Shown piece after piece: positions 44,217-54,787 of a stretch of DNA of 64,000 bases (its first letter is position 1; every line of letters starts with the position of its first letter). The stretch lies in the NCBI GenBank assembly GCA_014529385.2, contig CM043963.1, forward strand, positions 108,474,412 through 108,538,411, in the 5' to 3' direction. The stretch comes from Adiantum capillus-veneris. Lineage: Eukaryota > Streptophyta > Polypodiopsida > Polypodiales > Pteridaceae. The position numbers and the translations under genes were made by a program. The notes beneath the pieces are model-generated. The model was not told the origin of the DNA and did no database searches. It was given only the letters and a program-made list of their open reading frames with translations.

Positions 44217-45580
44217 ATGGCGATTTGGCTACTTGAATTGCAGAAATTAGGGTATAAGGACCCGCTTTTTATTCCCCCTCCTTTCTCTCAAGCCATTTTA
44301 GCTAGTATTATTTCACCTTCTTTTCATAAGTCTATTATTGAGCATGACCTCCTTGCTTTATCAAAAATCAACCTAGTATCCTTCTCACGGCTTCTTGCAA
44401 TGATTGGGTTTTATTACTCCAATTTTTTCAATCCAATCCTAATGAGTGCCTTAATAGACTTAATGCTCTTCTCGGTGCTACCCAATCCATGGAAAACCTT
44501 GATCATCAGGACATGCTTGATTACCAGACCCACCTTCCTACTATCTACTCCAAGTTGGAAGAATTAATTTCAGGGTCCTCCTCTTCTTCTCCCTTAACTG
44601 CTCCTTCCTTTTCATCTCCCTCCAATCCTCTTATCTCTTCCTCCCTTTTGTCTGAGGATGATAAATCTAAATTGGCCTCTTTTTCTTCTTCTATTATTAC
44701 CAAAAATTCCACAAGCTCCTCTTTTACTCTTGCTAAGTCTGACCCTGCTTTAGTCATTCCTCTTTTACCTCGTAGGCAACTGGAACTTGATCTTGTGACT
44801 ATTGACCATAAACTTTGGGTTCCAAAATTTCTTAATTTTCTTGCTCCTTTCTCCATTGAAGCTCTTGGGTTACTTTTGAACTCAGATTCTATGAATAATA
44901 CATTCTGTTTCCAAGAAGCCCTTAAAGGCTCTAATGTTTTGGAAGATAATATTGATTTTGACTTAAAATTTTTCTCACTTTCTCTTGTGGATGAGTCTAA
45001 ATGCAACAATTCTCAAGTTTTTTTTCGTTGTAAAGCTCCTAATCCTCAAGAAAAAGGCAAATTAGGCTACTTATGTAATGCATGGAATGCTTTTAGACCC
45101 TACATTAAATGTCGATGCTACTTCACTGGAAATAAAAATTGTAAACCTGGCATCATGTGGGTTGATCAACTCATCTGGTTTATGGTTCATCATTTGGATT
45201 TATTCTTTCCCCTGTATTCTTCCCAAGCTTGCTTATTTGCTTGTATTCAATGGCTTAGTAATCTTCCTCCCTCTGTTATTGATGCGGTTCTTATCTACTA
45301 TGCTTTTCACTCTCTTATGTTGGAAAAAGCTAAGTCCTTATCCCTGCCTTCCTTTTCTTCTCCCAATCTGCCGCCTAGCTCTAAAGCCTCTGCTATTATT
45401 TCTGAGCTTTTCAGCCAAGCCTTACCATCCTTGGGTACTAACTCTAAAAATAAGAAACCCAGACTCCTGGGTTCTCCTTCTACTCCTTCTGGTTCCTCCT
45501 CTCAATCTCTGGTTAGAGGTTCTCGGTTTTCTACAGCTGATTTAATAGATGTACAAAAGAATTTACAATGGTTGACATGA
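44217..45580 (+). pseudogene. RT-element ORF, N-terminal region
   Basis: TTTTGACAG immediately before ATGGCG (44,217) looks like a splice acceptor. Frame one runs MAIWLLELQKLGYKDPLF to about 44,395, then one frameshift leads to the frame that is open to 45,580. That part shows a Ser-rich segment (about 44,570-44,720), a hydrophobic conserved-looking region (PRRQLELDLVTIDHKLWVP), CRCYFTGNKNCKPG near 45,108-45,150, hydrophobic helices (45,170-45,320) and a basic/Ser tail. I recognise no domain; GIY-YIG, PHD and apurinic-endonuclease motifs are not visible. It ends near a second acceptor-like TGTGCAG (45,593-45,599). Confidence 0.55.
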
Positions 45581-45593
45581 TGGTCCTTCACAT

Positions 45594-47361
45594 GTGCAGG
45601 CGATGGAAGAAGAACTGGCCGCTCATGGTACTTCTCGAACTATTTCTACTTCTTTCAATGGTTTAATGTCATTTCGTTCTACTAGAAAATCAGCTGGCAG
45701 GTATGTGCACATTAAATTTGTCAATAAAGTGTTTGATTTTATTTACCCCAAAGACATATATAAGGAATTGCTGTTGAACTATATTCCTAAAAAATTTGAT
45801 CTGTTTTCCTCTTTAAAAATTTGGTTGGTCCTACACACCTAACTTAAGTAGATTATTCTATAAACCTCATACTACGTTTCTATATTTTGATAATTGGGAA
45901 ATGGAATGTGTTTGTTCTCATCCTAAATTTGCTAAATTTTGCTTGGATTTTCCCAATATTGGTTCTCATGTTCTAACTACCAATTTAGATGTTTGTTTTC
46001 ATCAAGATATTCAAAACCTTCTTTCTAAAGGCCTTAATCACATCCCATACAAACCCAATAATCCCTTTGAAGCCTTTCAAGCTTTATGGGATGGTTGGGA
46101 TAAAGTTTGCTCCCTCCTTAATATTAAAAAATCCTTGGACCACAAGGCCTATATGGATGCTATTTTCTTCTCTAGATTTAACACTTTCTTTCCTCATTTT
46201 ATCTATTATCCATAAGATGTCATGCACTCTGATTCCTTTATTTCACAAGTAGAACGGCTTTCAAAGTTTTTTAATTTTTCTAGTTTAGACAAGTCTAACC
46301 AAACAATTGTAGTTACTTGTAAGAAATTGATTAGGCAGTTTGCTTTAGGAAGAATTTCATCTGCTGAATTTCAGAACTGTGATAGGTCCAGTGATGAAAT
46401 TAGTAAAGCTTTTGTGAGGGATTGTAACACTCTTTTTCCTTTCATTAATCCTCCTAAGTCGGTGTCCTTACCCTTTCTCATGGCTACCTATAAGATTCAC
46501 AAAAACTCCTTCCGTTGGCTCACTAATGCTCATGACTATCTTTTTTCTTCTGCTACTAATACAATTTCTTTGGGCCTTAGATGCACACTCTCTATGATTG
46601 AAGAAGTTGCCGATGTTTTACATAAAAGTTTGAAGATATTTAGTAAATGTGACTCCAATCCACTTTGGTTAATTAAATCCCAATATGATTTTCTAATCAA
46701 CCTACCTCCTTCTATGTTTTCATGCCATACCTTTGATATTATTACTTGTTATGAGGCTATACCTCATGATGGTGATTTTAGTTTAATTTTTGCTTTAACT
46801 GGTACTTTTAAGTTTTGTAATTCTCTTAAATATATAGGATTTTCAGTAGATAATTGTGGGAGGTTTTCTCCTTCTAAATCCAGTTCTTCAAAGGGGTTTC
46901 TTAGCTTTAACTCCTTTCTTGATCTCAATAAATTGATACTTAATCATTGCTTTATTCAATTAGGACTAGAGATTAAAGAACAGGTTAAAGGCATTCCAAT
47001 GGGCTACTCCTGTTCACCTCTTTGGTGTAACTTATACTTAGCTTTCTTTGAAATATCATTTATTAGAAGATTGTCTACACTTAAATGCTTTCAGTATATA
47101 GAGGCCTTTAAATTTTCTTTTAGATTTATTGATGATTTAGCCTTTATTAACAACAATTTTATCTCTCTGTTTATTGACCCATCCCAACCGTGTGTTCCCT
47201 TTAATGCTTTTTGGATCTATCCTTTACATATCATTCAACTCAAACCTACTTCATTGATAGTTAGTGACGTAACACTTCAGACAACCTTTCTTTGTTACTT
47301 TGGGAATAGGACAATTACTTTGGGCGACTTTTATCTGGTGGTTTGCTCTACAACGTCTTGA
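45594..47361 (+). pseudogene. Reverse transcriptase of the Penelope-like element
   Basis: A short frame (45,594-45,825) shifts once into the frame that runs to 47,361 with a single TAA at 46,213. In it: HVLTTNLDVCFHQDIQNLLSKG (about 45,970), DKSNQTIVVTCKK (46,289), ATYKIHKNSFRW (46,480, the P.(L/I)HK motif), TFDIITCYEAIPH (catalytic Asp at 46,735), a FIQLGLEIKEQVKGIPMGYSCSPL block (46,945-47,020), and FRFIDDLAFINN (catalytic DD at 47,131-47,136). These match a widespread, little-described eukaryotic RT family with Penelope-like motif order. After IYPLHIIQLKPTS the expected FLDL region is replaced, from about 47,296, by tail-module sequence. Function: RNA-templated DNA synthesis. Confidence 0.75.
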
Positions 47362-47412
47362 TCATGAGGATATAATGCTTTCTTTGGCTTTGTTAAGGTG
47401 CACGCGCACGCG

Positions 47413-47420
<8 letters not shown>
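47296..47420 (+). repeat. Tail module of RT element
   Basis: GTTACTTTGGGAATAGGACAATTAC through TTGATCATGAGGATATA to GGTGCACGCGCACGCGCG. The same module stands before the beta CA tracts at 34,949, 42,994, 48,712 and 60,050, and in cut form at 54,698-54,785. Confidence 0.85.

Positions 47421-47471
<51 letters not shown>
47421..47471 (+). repeat. (CA)25, beta class
   Basis: Separates the RT copy from its deleted derivative; prefix CGCGCGCGCG. Confidence 0.97.
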
Positions 47472-47473
<2 letters not shown>

Positions 47474-47589
47474 TGGTAAACACTATGGAGTTATATTTCT
47501 CCTCCTCATATGGGTTTTTTCTATAAAAAGGAACCCCCCCCCCCCCCACTCCACTATTGGCAAAATAGGGCCCTCATTGCTACACTGTG

Positions 47590-47920
47590 CCACCGACTTT
47601 GGTATGGGACAAAATAATAAGGACTCTTTTAAAAGAGCAAGAGGAAATCCTCAACTATCATTACAATGGGAAGGTGGCTTCTTCCACCCTCGGACCGTGT
47701 ACTGGCGCTCTCTCCCCAGGCAGTAATGGCTTCTGACGCTTGAGGGGCTCTCACAGCAAGGGGCGGCTCTGCTCTTTCACTTCGGACGCTGAGAAAGCGT
47801 GCAAACCAACCTATAAATACTAAGGTGAGGGCACTCCTTAGCCCTCACTTAGCTTGAGATTCAGTTTTTTGTTGTGGTTAATCCCGCTCTGTGTCATTAC
47901 TACTTGAACTTCCTAAAGCT
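47590..47920 (+). promoter_or_regulatory. RT-element head P2: TATA box and stem-loop
   Basis: TATAAATA at 47,812-47,819. An 8-bp stem (GTGAGGGC 47,825-47,832, GCCCTCAC 47,841-47,848) with loop ACTCCTTA, then CTCACTTAGCTT as in P1. About 80 bp further is the ATG at 47,921. Confidence 0.65.
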
Positions 47921-47947
47921 ATGGAGCTTGCAGCTCAAACTCCTCAG
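47921..47947 (+). CDS. Nine-codon first exon, copy P2
   Basis: ATGGAGCTTGCAGCTCAAAC... ending CAG|GTACTA; peptide MELAAQTPQ. Same length and same donor phase as copy P1, which supports a real exon. Confidence 0.55.
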
Positions 47948-48180
47948 GTACTATGGTTTACCTTAACTCTCTTTTGCCTTCGTTATGACTTACTATCAGA
48001 GACCGACTAGTTTTTTTGGGATTGACTGGCTCCTCTTGAGCCAGGAAATGAAAAGAAATAGAGGTAATACCATGGCATATACTGAGTATTAATGGGTGTT
48101 CTGCTGCTTTGTGTGGAAGAAAGTAACTAGGAACTGTCGAACTCATTAAACTACATATAAACATAGGAAAGGATGTTTCC

Positions 48181-48590
48181 TTTCTTGATCTCAATAAATT
48201 GATACTTAATCATTGCTTTATTCAATTAGGACTAGAGATTAAACAACAGATTAAAGGCATCCCAATGGGCTACTCCTGTTCACCTCTTTGTTGTAACTTA
48301 TACTTAGCTTTCTTTGAAATATCATTTATTAGAAGATTGTCTACACTTAAATGCTTTCAGTATATAGAGGCCTTTAAACTTTCTTTTAGATTTATTGATG
48401 ATTTAGCCTTTATTAACAACAATTTTATCTCTCTGTTTATTGACCCATCCCAACCGTGTGTTCCCTCTAATGATTTTTGGATCTATCCTTTACATATCAT
48501 TCAACTCAAACCTACTTCATTGATAGTTAGTGATGTAACACTTTAGACAACCTACTTCATTGATAGTTAGTGATGTAACACTTTAGACAA
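48181..48590 (+). pseudogene. RT C-terminal fragment (motifs B and C)
   Basis: Nearly identical to 46,917-47,295. It has GIPMGYSCSPL and FRFIDDLAFINN, and stops at 48,544. A 42-bp segment (48,509-48,550) is tandemly repeated at 48,551-48,592. Confidence 0.88.
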
Positions 48591-48710
48591 CCTTTCTTTG
48601 TTACTTTGGGAATAGGACAATTACTTTGGGCGACTTTTATGTGGTGGTTTGCTCTACAGCTTCTTGATCATGAGGATATAGTGCTTTCTTTGGCTTGTTA
48701 AGGCGCACGT

Positions 48711-48711
<1 letters not shown>

Positions 48712-48773
<62 letters not shown>
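48712..48773 (+). repeat. (CA)31, beta class
   Basis: Followed by ACGACACTTGATGTTCTGTC, the standard right flank of beta tracts. Confidence 0.97.
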
Positions 48774-48774
<1 letters not shown>

Positions 48775-49850
48775 CGACACTTGATGTTCTGTCTTCCTTT
48801 GTCCCAATCCACCCCTTGCACCCTCGTGACCTCCTCTCAATTATACACACTTGTATCCTACTGGAATAGTGTCATACCGTGATAAGGGCAGAATCTGCAC
48901 ATTTCATGCGATACAAATAGGACGTAGCTTGACCCAAATCTCCAAGAGCTAAAAATATCTTCAATTTGGCGTCTCGAGTCTTAACCAACATACCACTTTA
49001 GGATGTTTTGATGTTTGAATAGCATGCAAATACAGAGAGTTTTGATCTTTAATTTGGTTTGTCCCTATGGCCATGATGTTTATTTAAGTTTATGCAAGAT
49101 AAGTGCTTGTCATAAGAATGTATAATAATATCATAATTTGGACATACTGCTTGCTAAGTGATATTTAAAGTTGGTAATGACATGGTATCATTGGCATATA
49201 GATACCAAAATGTGTCACTATGATAACTTGATTGTGGTTTATTGATTCTGAAAAATCCTCAAGTGAGGTTTGAGAGAGATGTGGTTAGTTTGAAATGGTC
49301 CATTTTTTAAACAAAACTCTGGCTGATTTTTCACAGAAGTTTCTCTCTTTTATCATAGAGATCATTTTGAAAATGGTCCTATAGACATGTACTTCTATCT
49401 TTGTATGCAAGAACTCACTTTTGATAAAGATAAGTATATAGTGGTGAATTCACAAAAGTACTTTTCGATGCTATCCCTTCTTGGTGGATAAATGCATAAT
49501 TTTTGAAATAAATGTTTACTTTGAAATTAATTCAATGAATGTTAAAAGAGCCTTAATCCTCAAGTGGGGGTCTCTGATAAGATGGCAGTAGACTGGACTT
49601 TTGAGAATTGATCCAATTTACAAAGGAGATGCTATCCGATTTTTTATAGAATTAATTGATGTAGACATTACCATAAACAAATGGCTCATTTTGTAAACTT
49701 AATATTAGATCTTTGTTATGGTGTTAGTTTTTATTGTAATTTTTGACACCAATAACAAGGGGAGGGAGTCGTTGACACCTGTCTTCCCAAGTAATACGAG
49801 TTCTGACATGCTTGTGTCTCTTGAATGGTGACAGGTAAGAGGTTCCTTCG
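48774..49850. repeat. Composite array unit 2, middle part
   Basis: Matches 34,970-36,046 and 55,910-56,985; non-coding. Interrupted at GAGGTTCCTTCG by the copia-type element and resumes at 52,083. Confidence 0.85.
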
Positions 49851-50026
49851 TGTTTGGTATGCAAGCCCGATAATGGTGTCTAGCATGCTGTGGGAAACTC
49901 CCTTATAGCATGAAGGTGTAAGAGTCAGAAGTTTGCATGGCCTTTTTTGGCTTTATATACATTGTAGGGGTTTAGAAAGTATTGTCAATAAAAAAGAGAA
50001 GCGTGGTGTTTTTTCTTGCTCTACCG

Positions 50027-50093
<67 letters not shown>

Positions 50094-50148
50094 ATCTGCT
50101 GCACCACAACATCTCACCATGCCTCCATAGCCTTGCAACTCCATCACA
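49851..50148 (+). repeat. 5' LTR of the gag-only element
   Basis: Begins TGTTTGGTATGCAAGCCCG and ends CATCACA. Contains a (CT)n tract of about 60 bases (50,029-50,089). Confidence 0.88.
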
Positions 50149-50160
50149 TGGTATCAGAGC
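50149..50160 (+). promoter_or_regulatory. Primer-binding site, Met-tRNA type
   Basis: TGGTATCAGAGC directly after the LTR. Confidence 0.92.
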
Positions 50161-50645
50161 CCTACCCAACCTCGGCTCTCGACTCAGCAACACAGGAGCA
50201 GCCACCTATGCCGAGAGAAGGGAGGAAATCGAGCTGCACCTGTAATCAGCATCAATGGTTTTGCCTTGGCCTAAGCAACATTTTTTGACACTTCAACTGC
50301 TCTTGAATCGGCTTGTACAGCCCGCCTTGAGCACGTCTGTTTCTTCGACCTATCGCCTGCACCATTGCTGGTGTTACAGAGCTTTTTTTGGATTGATTTT
50401 CACAATAAAATCAAGTGTCCACCTAGTTTTTGGTCCAAACTCCCTAAGCTAGTGGGCATTTTCACCCTTGGGTACATTTTGACTCCACAATCAGTGATCG
50501 GACAGGAAATTGATAATTTCTTGAAGGTTTAAACTGAGAATTTTTCGACCAGTGGCAGTAACATCAACCTGTTTTGACAGACTTGGCTCCGAACCTTAGA
50601 ATATCACCACCTTGCAAAACATTACAAGCTTCTAAAGCCTTCAAC

Positions 50646-51495
50646 ATGGTGTTGAAAGTCGACAAATATAATGGATCCGGTTTCCACACTTGGTAGATCA
50701 AGGTAAAAGGCTATTTGATGCAAAAAAACCTATGTAACGTGGTCAAGCCTCTCGCACGCGACGAAGCAGGCACTACAGCTGCAGTAACTCGAGCCCTCTC
50801 TGTCGAGCAACAAAGGAAAGACGAACAAGCTTTTGGTATCATTCTAACTTCCTTAGATGACGACTTTATTCATTATTTGGATGATATTGATTCTTCAAGT
50901 GTTGCCTAGATAGAGTTGGAGAAGCTTTTCAGTGCCAAAGCTAAGTATTCCAAAATGAGTTTAAAAATGGAATTATATTCTCTTCGCATGCATGAAGATG
51001 AAAACATTGCAGCTTTAGCTAATAGATTGAAGAGCATCAAAACACAACTAGTTTATGTTGAAGCCCCTATGCCAGATGAAGGTCTGATAACCATTTTTTT
51101 TGAATAATCTATCCGAAGAATTTTGCCAAATTGTCACTATTTTAAAGGAGAAGGATCCTCTGCCTTCTTTAGATGGTATTGTTAACTCATTGTAGGAAGA
51201 AGAGAAACGAGTACCACGAATCATCTCTTTCGTACCAACTGCATATGTAGCCCGTGGTTGCACTTCAATTGCCAATTCCACCAGCTCTACTACCAGCACT
51301 AGACCTTGTGCTATATGTGGATGCAGCAATCATCAAACCAAGGATCGTTTCAGCAAAAATCCTTGCACCCATTGTGAAAAGACTAATCATCTGTAGGAAA
51401 AATGCTTTAAGAAGAACAAGCAACACATCAATATGGTTGAAGGTGATGAAGATGATGCAGCACCAATGCTTTTCGTAGAAAGTGATGTCCTGTAG
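50646..51495 (+). pseudogene. Copia-type gag (UBN2-like) with zinc knuckle
   Basis: Starts MVLKVDKYNGSGFHTW followed by a stop, then GYLMQKNLCNVV, the usual DGxNFxxWK and LW-like opening of copia gag. It continues through LEKLFSAKAKYSKMSLKMEL, MHEDENIAALANRLKSI, and after a slip in a T8 run near 51,096 NNLSEEFCQIVTIL. A CCHC knuckle (CTHCEKTNHL-stop-EKC, about 51,364-51,405) and an acidic tail end at 51,495. At least four stops and one frameshift are present. Gag would form the particle shell and bind RNA. Confidence 0.8.
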
Positions 51496-51765
51496 TTTGT
51501 TTTTCTTTAGTCTGTCTTTATGTTTTCCTTTATGTCAGTTATTTCTCAATAATTGTATGGGTTATAGACACTGCCATATAAGTATAATGGTAAGACCACC
51601 CTTTTAATGTTTGGTTGAGTTCTGGTATGTCTCACACTAATAGTTGTTTGAGGGAAGTACACACACAAACCTATGCTATTGTCAAGGGGGGGACTTCCAC
51701 TCATGGTTTCAGGTGAATGAACTCTACCATGGTCTGTTTCAAGTCCATTGTCAATGATTTGGGCT
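51496..51765. other. 3' non-coding region of the gag-only element
   Basis: No ORF and no trace of pol. Confidence 0.7.
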
Positions 51766-51777
51766 TGAGGGGGGGAT
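51766..51777 (+). promoter_or_regulatory. Polypurine tract
   Basis: GAGGGGGGGATT immediately upstream of the 3' LTR. Confidence 0.85.
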
Positions 51778-51958
51778 TGTTGGGTATGCAAGCCCGATAA
51801 TGGTGTCTGTCTAGCCTGCTGTGGGAAACTCCCTTATAGCATGCAAGTGTAAGAGTCAGTTGCAAGTCAAGTTTGCATGGCCTTTTTTGGATTTATATAC
51901 ATTGTCAGAATTTAGAAAGTATTATCAATCAAAAAGAGAAGCATGGTGTTTTTTCTTG

Positions 51959-52027
<69 letters not shown>

Positions 52028-52077
52028 GCTACACCACAGCATCTCGCCATGCCTCCATAGCCCTGCAAACCCCATAT
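51778..52077 (+). repeat. 3' LTR of the gag-only element
   Basis: Begins TGTTGGGTATGCAAGCCCG; contains (CT)n at about 51,964-52,023; ends near CCCCATAT, where the terminal CA has changed. Confidence 0.85.
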
Positions 52078-52082
52078 CTTCC

Positions 52083-53137
52083 TTAGCATTACAACAGGAA
52101 CTACTTCGATAGCAAGAGATCTTCATCCATTACTTGGTTTTATTTTTTATGATTAAAATATAATACTTGTAAATTCTCCTTGGAAAATTGTATATTCACT
52201 ATGTACATTTTCCTGTATTTGCTCGGTTCTATCTCTCTATGGTTAATATGTAATCTTTGTAAACTCTTCTAGCTGCTAGCTATACTCTCCTGTAAAATTT
52301 GAGTTATCTTTAAGTATATATTTTTTCTTCGGTGTCTATAGTTTGTGAAATCAAACTATTGTTAGATATTCGATCATAAACACACACACACCCTTGTTTC
52401 TAGCTAGTCTTTGGTCGGGGGCTAGCACCATACAATGGACCTAGAACCGTCATATGCCCTTACTTGACCTACTTAATCCAAAGGGATGGGTTGGGGCCAA
52501 CGCTCCTAATCCAGTCAAGTGCCTATTGAATGTTTCTTTTCATTATATACAAAAACTGGTTACATGTCTGTCTTACAAAGACAGATAATCTTTACCTTCT
52601 TAAACCTTTACCTAATCCAAAAGGATGTACTTTGGATGGTTTAGGTAGCTACCTGTGCTATAAGCTATATGATATTATATTATATTGAATGCGTATATAC
52701 AAGGTGGGTTTATCAAACTCTGGTCTAGAAGCAAATTTCATCATTGATAGAGTTTTGAGGATATCAGTTTTATATTTTGCATTTTTGCAGGATAATTGAA
52801 CGATGTCAACATACAAAGACTTGAAAGTATCTGCTCCATCATGGTGCAATTTGGCTATAGTAAACAATAGTAAGAGATTCTCTTTTATTCGATACTCTGC
52901 TTAGTGAGCCTTATGACATATTATGCCTATATATAAGCCGTATGTGCACCACTTTACCATATCGTAATCTTTTTTACATAAGAAGTTTTTGATCAAAAAT
53001 TCTCCATATTAAGTTACATGTACACTCACACATTACATGACAATTTTTGCTCCACAATTTTAAAACTTGGTTGGGGGTAGGGTTCCACATGTGGGCCCTA
53101 CCTCTCACCATGTGGACCTACCCCTAGGGTTGGGGGT

Positions 53138-53140
<3 letters not shown>
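52083..53140. repeat. Composite array unit 2, right part
   Basis: Matches 36,050-37,124 and 57,000-58,303. Contains a short gamma CA tract near 52,380. Non-coding; the recurring minus frame at 52,658-52,867 also appears at 36,670 and 57,819 with changes, and has no domain that I recognise. Confidence 0.85.

Positions 53141-53218
<78 letters not shown>
53141..53218 (+). repeat. (AC)39, alpha class
   Basis: Flanked by GGGGGTGGG and TTTATAGACTAG. Confidence 0.97.
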
Positions 53219-53220
<2 letters not shown>

Positions 53221-54787
53221 TATAGACTAGAGAATCACTCTTCTCTCCCTTAGCCAACTATAGCTAAGCCTTTTCCACCTTAATTGTGACGGAAATCTAT
53301 GACAAACACGGCCTATGATCCTTGTCCCACTCAAGGACACATTAAGCTATGCATTTCTGCCTCCCTTCCCCAAGAATTTAATGCCATGTTTTGTGATGAT
53401 CATGTACTCTAATGTGATGATCATGTACTCTAATTTTCCGACAACTCTTCAAAATTTGATCCTTGTCCCACTAAAGGATGCATCAAATTATGTCTCGTGT
53501 CTTGAGTTGAGCAGGGTTCATAGCTCATATCTTGACAGAGTCCCTCATCTTATAGGTCTCAATGATAACTAGTGGGAATTATCCATATTTGAACTACTTT
53601 CGATCCCCTTCTCTCTCCCTACACAGATGCATGACCGATATAGCGAATAATAACAATGATTATCATGATTGAGTAGAGAAAACATCTCCATCTACTCAAC
53701 ACATGGATGCTGCTCAATAAATAGGAGCCTTCACATACTTGCGATGAACATCATAGAGCATAGACATCATTTACTCGGGATATTTTTGAAAAGATTGATC
53801 CCCAAGGGGTTGCTTAAATACATATATTTGGTTTTATCAACTTTTTAACCAAATAATGATATCGAGTAATGTGGATAATTCCTGCCAATTGGAAGTGGAG
53901 GTACATGCACATGGCACAATTGGGTTAGGTTGGTGTTTATGAGAAAATGCATAATTAGGTATGATCAAATTTAGTCTTATACACCTTGTCCGGGTTTGTT
54001 TCCCTCTTGTATTATCACTATATATGCATGCATGTTGGTGGATATTATTGCTTCCCTCCTCACCCTCAATAAACAGATATTTTGATTTCTGGCAAATGCA
54101 CTTTCTGTCGCTTACTAGCTACGCCCTATTCTTCTACCCAATTGAAATGCAGATAAGTGGTAGGCCATCCTCATACAAGGGCCATCGCTCATGCATTATC
54201 CTTTACCTCGTTGATCACATTGGCGAAGAATAAAACCACACAAACTGTCCGCAGATACCTCAACCTCTTTTGCTCGCATTATGGTTGTCATATCCTATGA
54301 ATGTCTCATGCAAACAGGGATTGGAGTATTCCTCCACCCTTATGCCTCCTCCAATATTCGGAGAATCTTCTACACTCTGTTGTCAAGCATGACAACAATA
54401 CATGGAAGCAGCCTTCTCACTTCTTCTGTTTCTCAGTGCATACAACAAATCATCTTGGCAAGCAAGGTTGAATCCTCTGCAATATTTGGTGTGGAGTATC
54501 TTTGGGCTCTTGCTGTATACGTTCTGACACACATAACCTACTTCATCAATCATGAAAAACATCATCATCTTGGTAGGTGCATGTGCACCTACTCAGTCTG
54601 GCGAAAAGTACATACTTGGTTGGTTTTTTGAAATACATTTTGACAGATGTTCTTAATCTACTGAATATAATCTAAGATAACTCTTAACAATGAGATTGTT
54701 ACTTTGGGAATAGGACAATTACTTTGGACGACTTTTATGTGGAGGTTTGCTGTATAGCTTCTTGATCATGAGGATATAGTGCTTTAA
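53219..54787. repeat. Composite array unit 3, left part
   Basis: Includes an empty CACTA site near 54,090-54,105. The tail module (54,698-54,785) is cut at GTGCTTT. Non-coding. Confidence 0.85.

Larger units (their letters stand above)
43012..47420 (+). mobile_element. Penelope-like RT element, (CA)n-to-(CA)n copy
   Basis: It occupies the interval between two beta-class CA tracts in unit 2. Bases 43,012-44,216 are a non-coding 5' region. Then come ORF blocks 44,217-45,580 and 45,594-47,300. The RT frame then runs into the tail module (GTTACTTTGGGAATAGGAC ... GGTGCACGCGCACGCGCG, 47,296-47,420). There are no LTRs and no target duplication that I can see. The coding part has two frameshifts and a stop, so it is recently inactive. 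The RT motif order (IHK, FD.ITCYEAIPH, GIPMG..CSPL, FIDD) is that of Penelope-like and related RTs. I find no GIY-YIG endonuclease. Confidence 0.6.
47472..48711 (+). mobile_element. Internally deleted RT-element derivative
   Basis: Between CA tracts 47,421-47,471 and 48,712-48,773 lie a 5' promoter head with mini-exon (to 47,947), about 230 bp of intron-like sequence, an RT C-terminal fragment (48,181-48,590) and the tail module (48,596-48,711). It therefore keeps head and tail and has lost about 3 kb of middle. Includes a C15-type homopolymer near 47,531-47,547. Confidence 0.6.
49851..52077 (+). mobile_element. Gag-only copia-type LTR retrotransposon (TR-GAG-like), 2.2 kb
   Basis: Two LTRs of about 300 bp, a Met-type PBS, a gag pseudogene and a polypurine tract, but no protease, integrase or RT. 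Flanks CTTCG and CTTCC form a 5-bp duplication with one change. The uninterrupted target (GGTTCCTTCCTTGGGATTAC) is seen at about 61,443 and 63,447. The element is non-autonomous: it would need enzymes from a full copia element. Confidence 0.88.

Noticed and set aside
44545-45009. 154-codon minus-strand frame
   Set aside because: Antisense of the Ser-rich region of the RT-element ORF; composition follows from the opposite strand.
43012-45580. GIY-YIG endonuclease upstream of the RT
   Set aside because: I looked for GIY/YIG-type and CxC-linker motifs in all three frames and saw none. Absence by eye is not proof.
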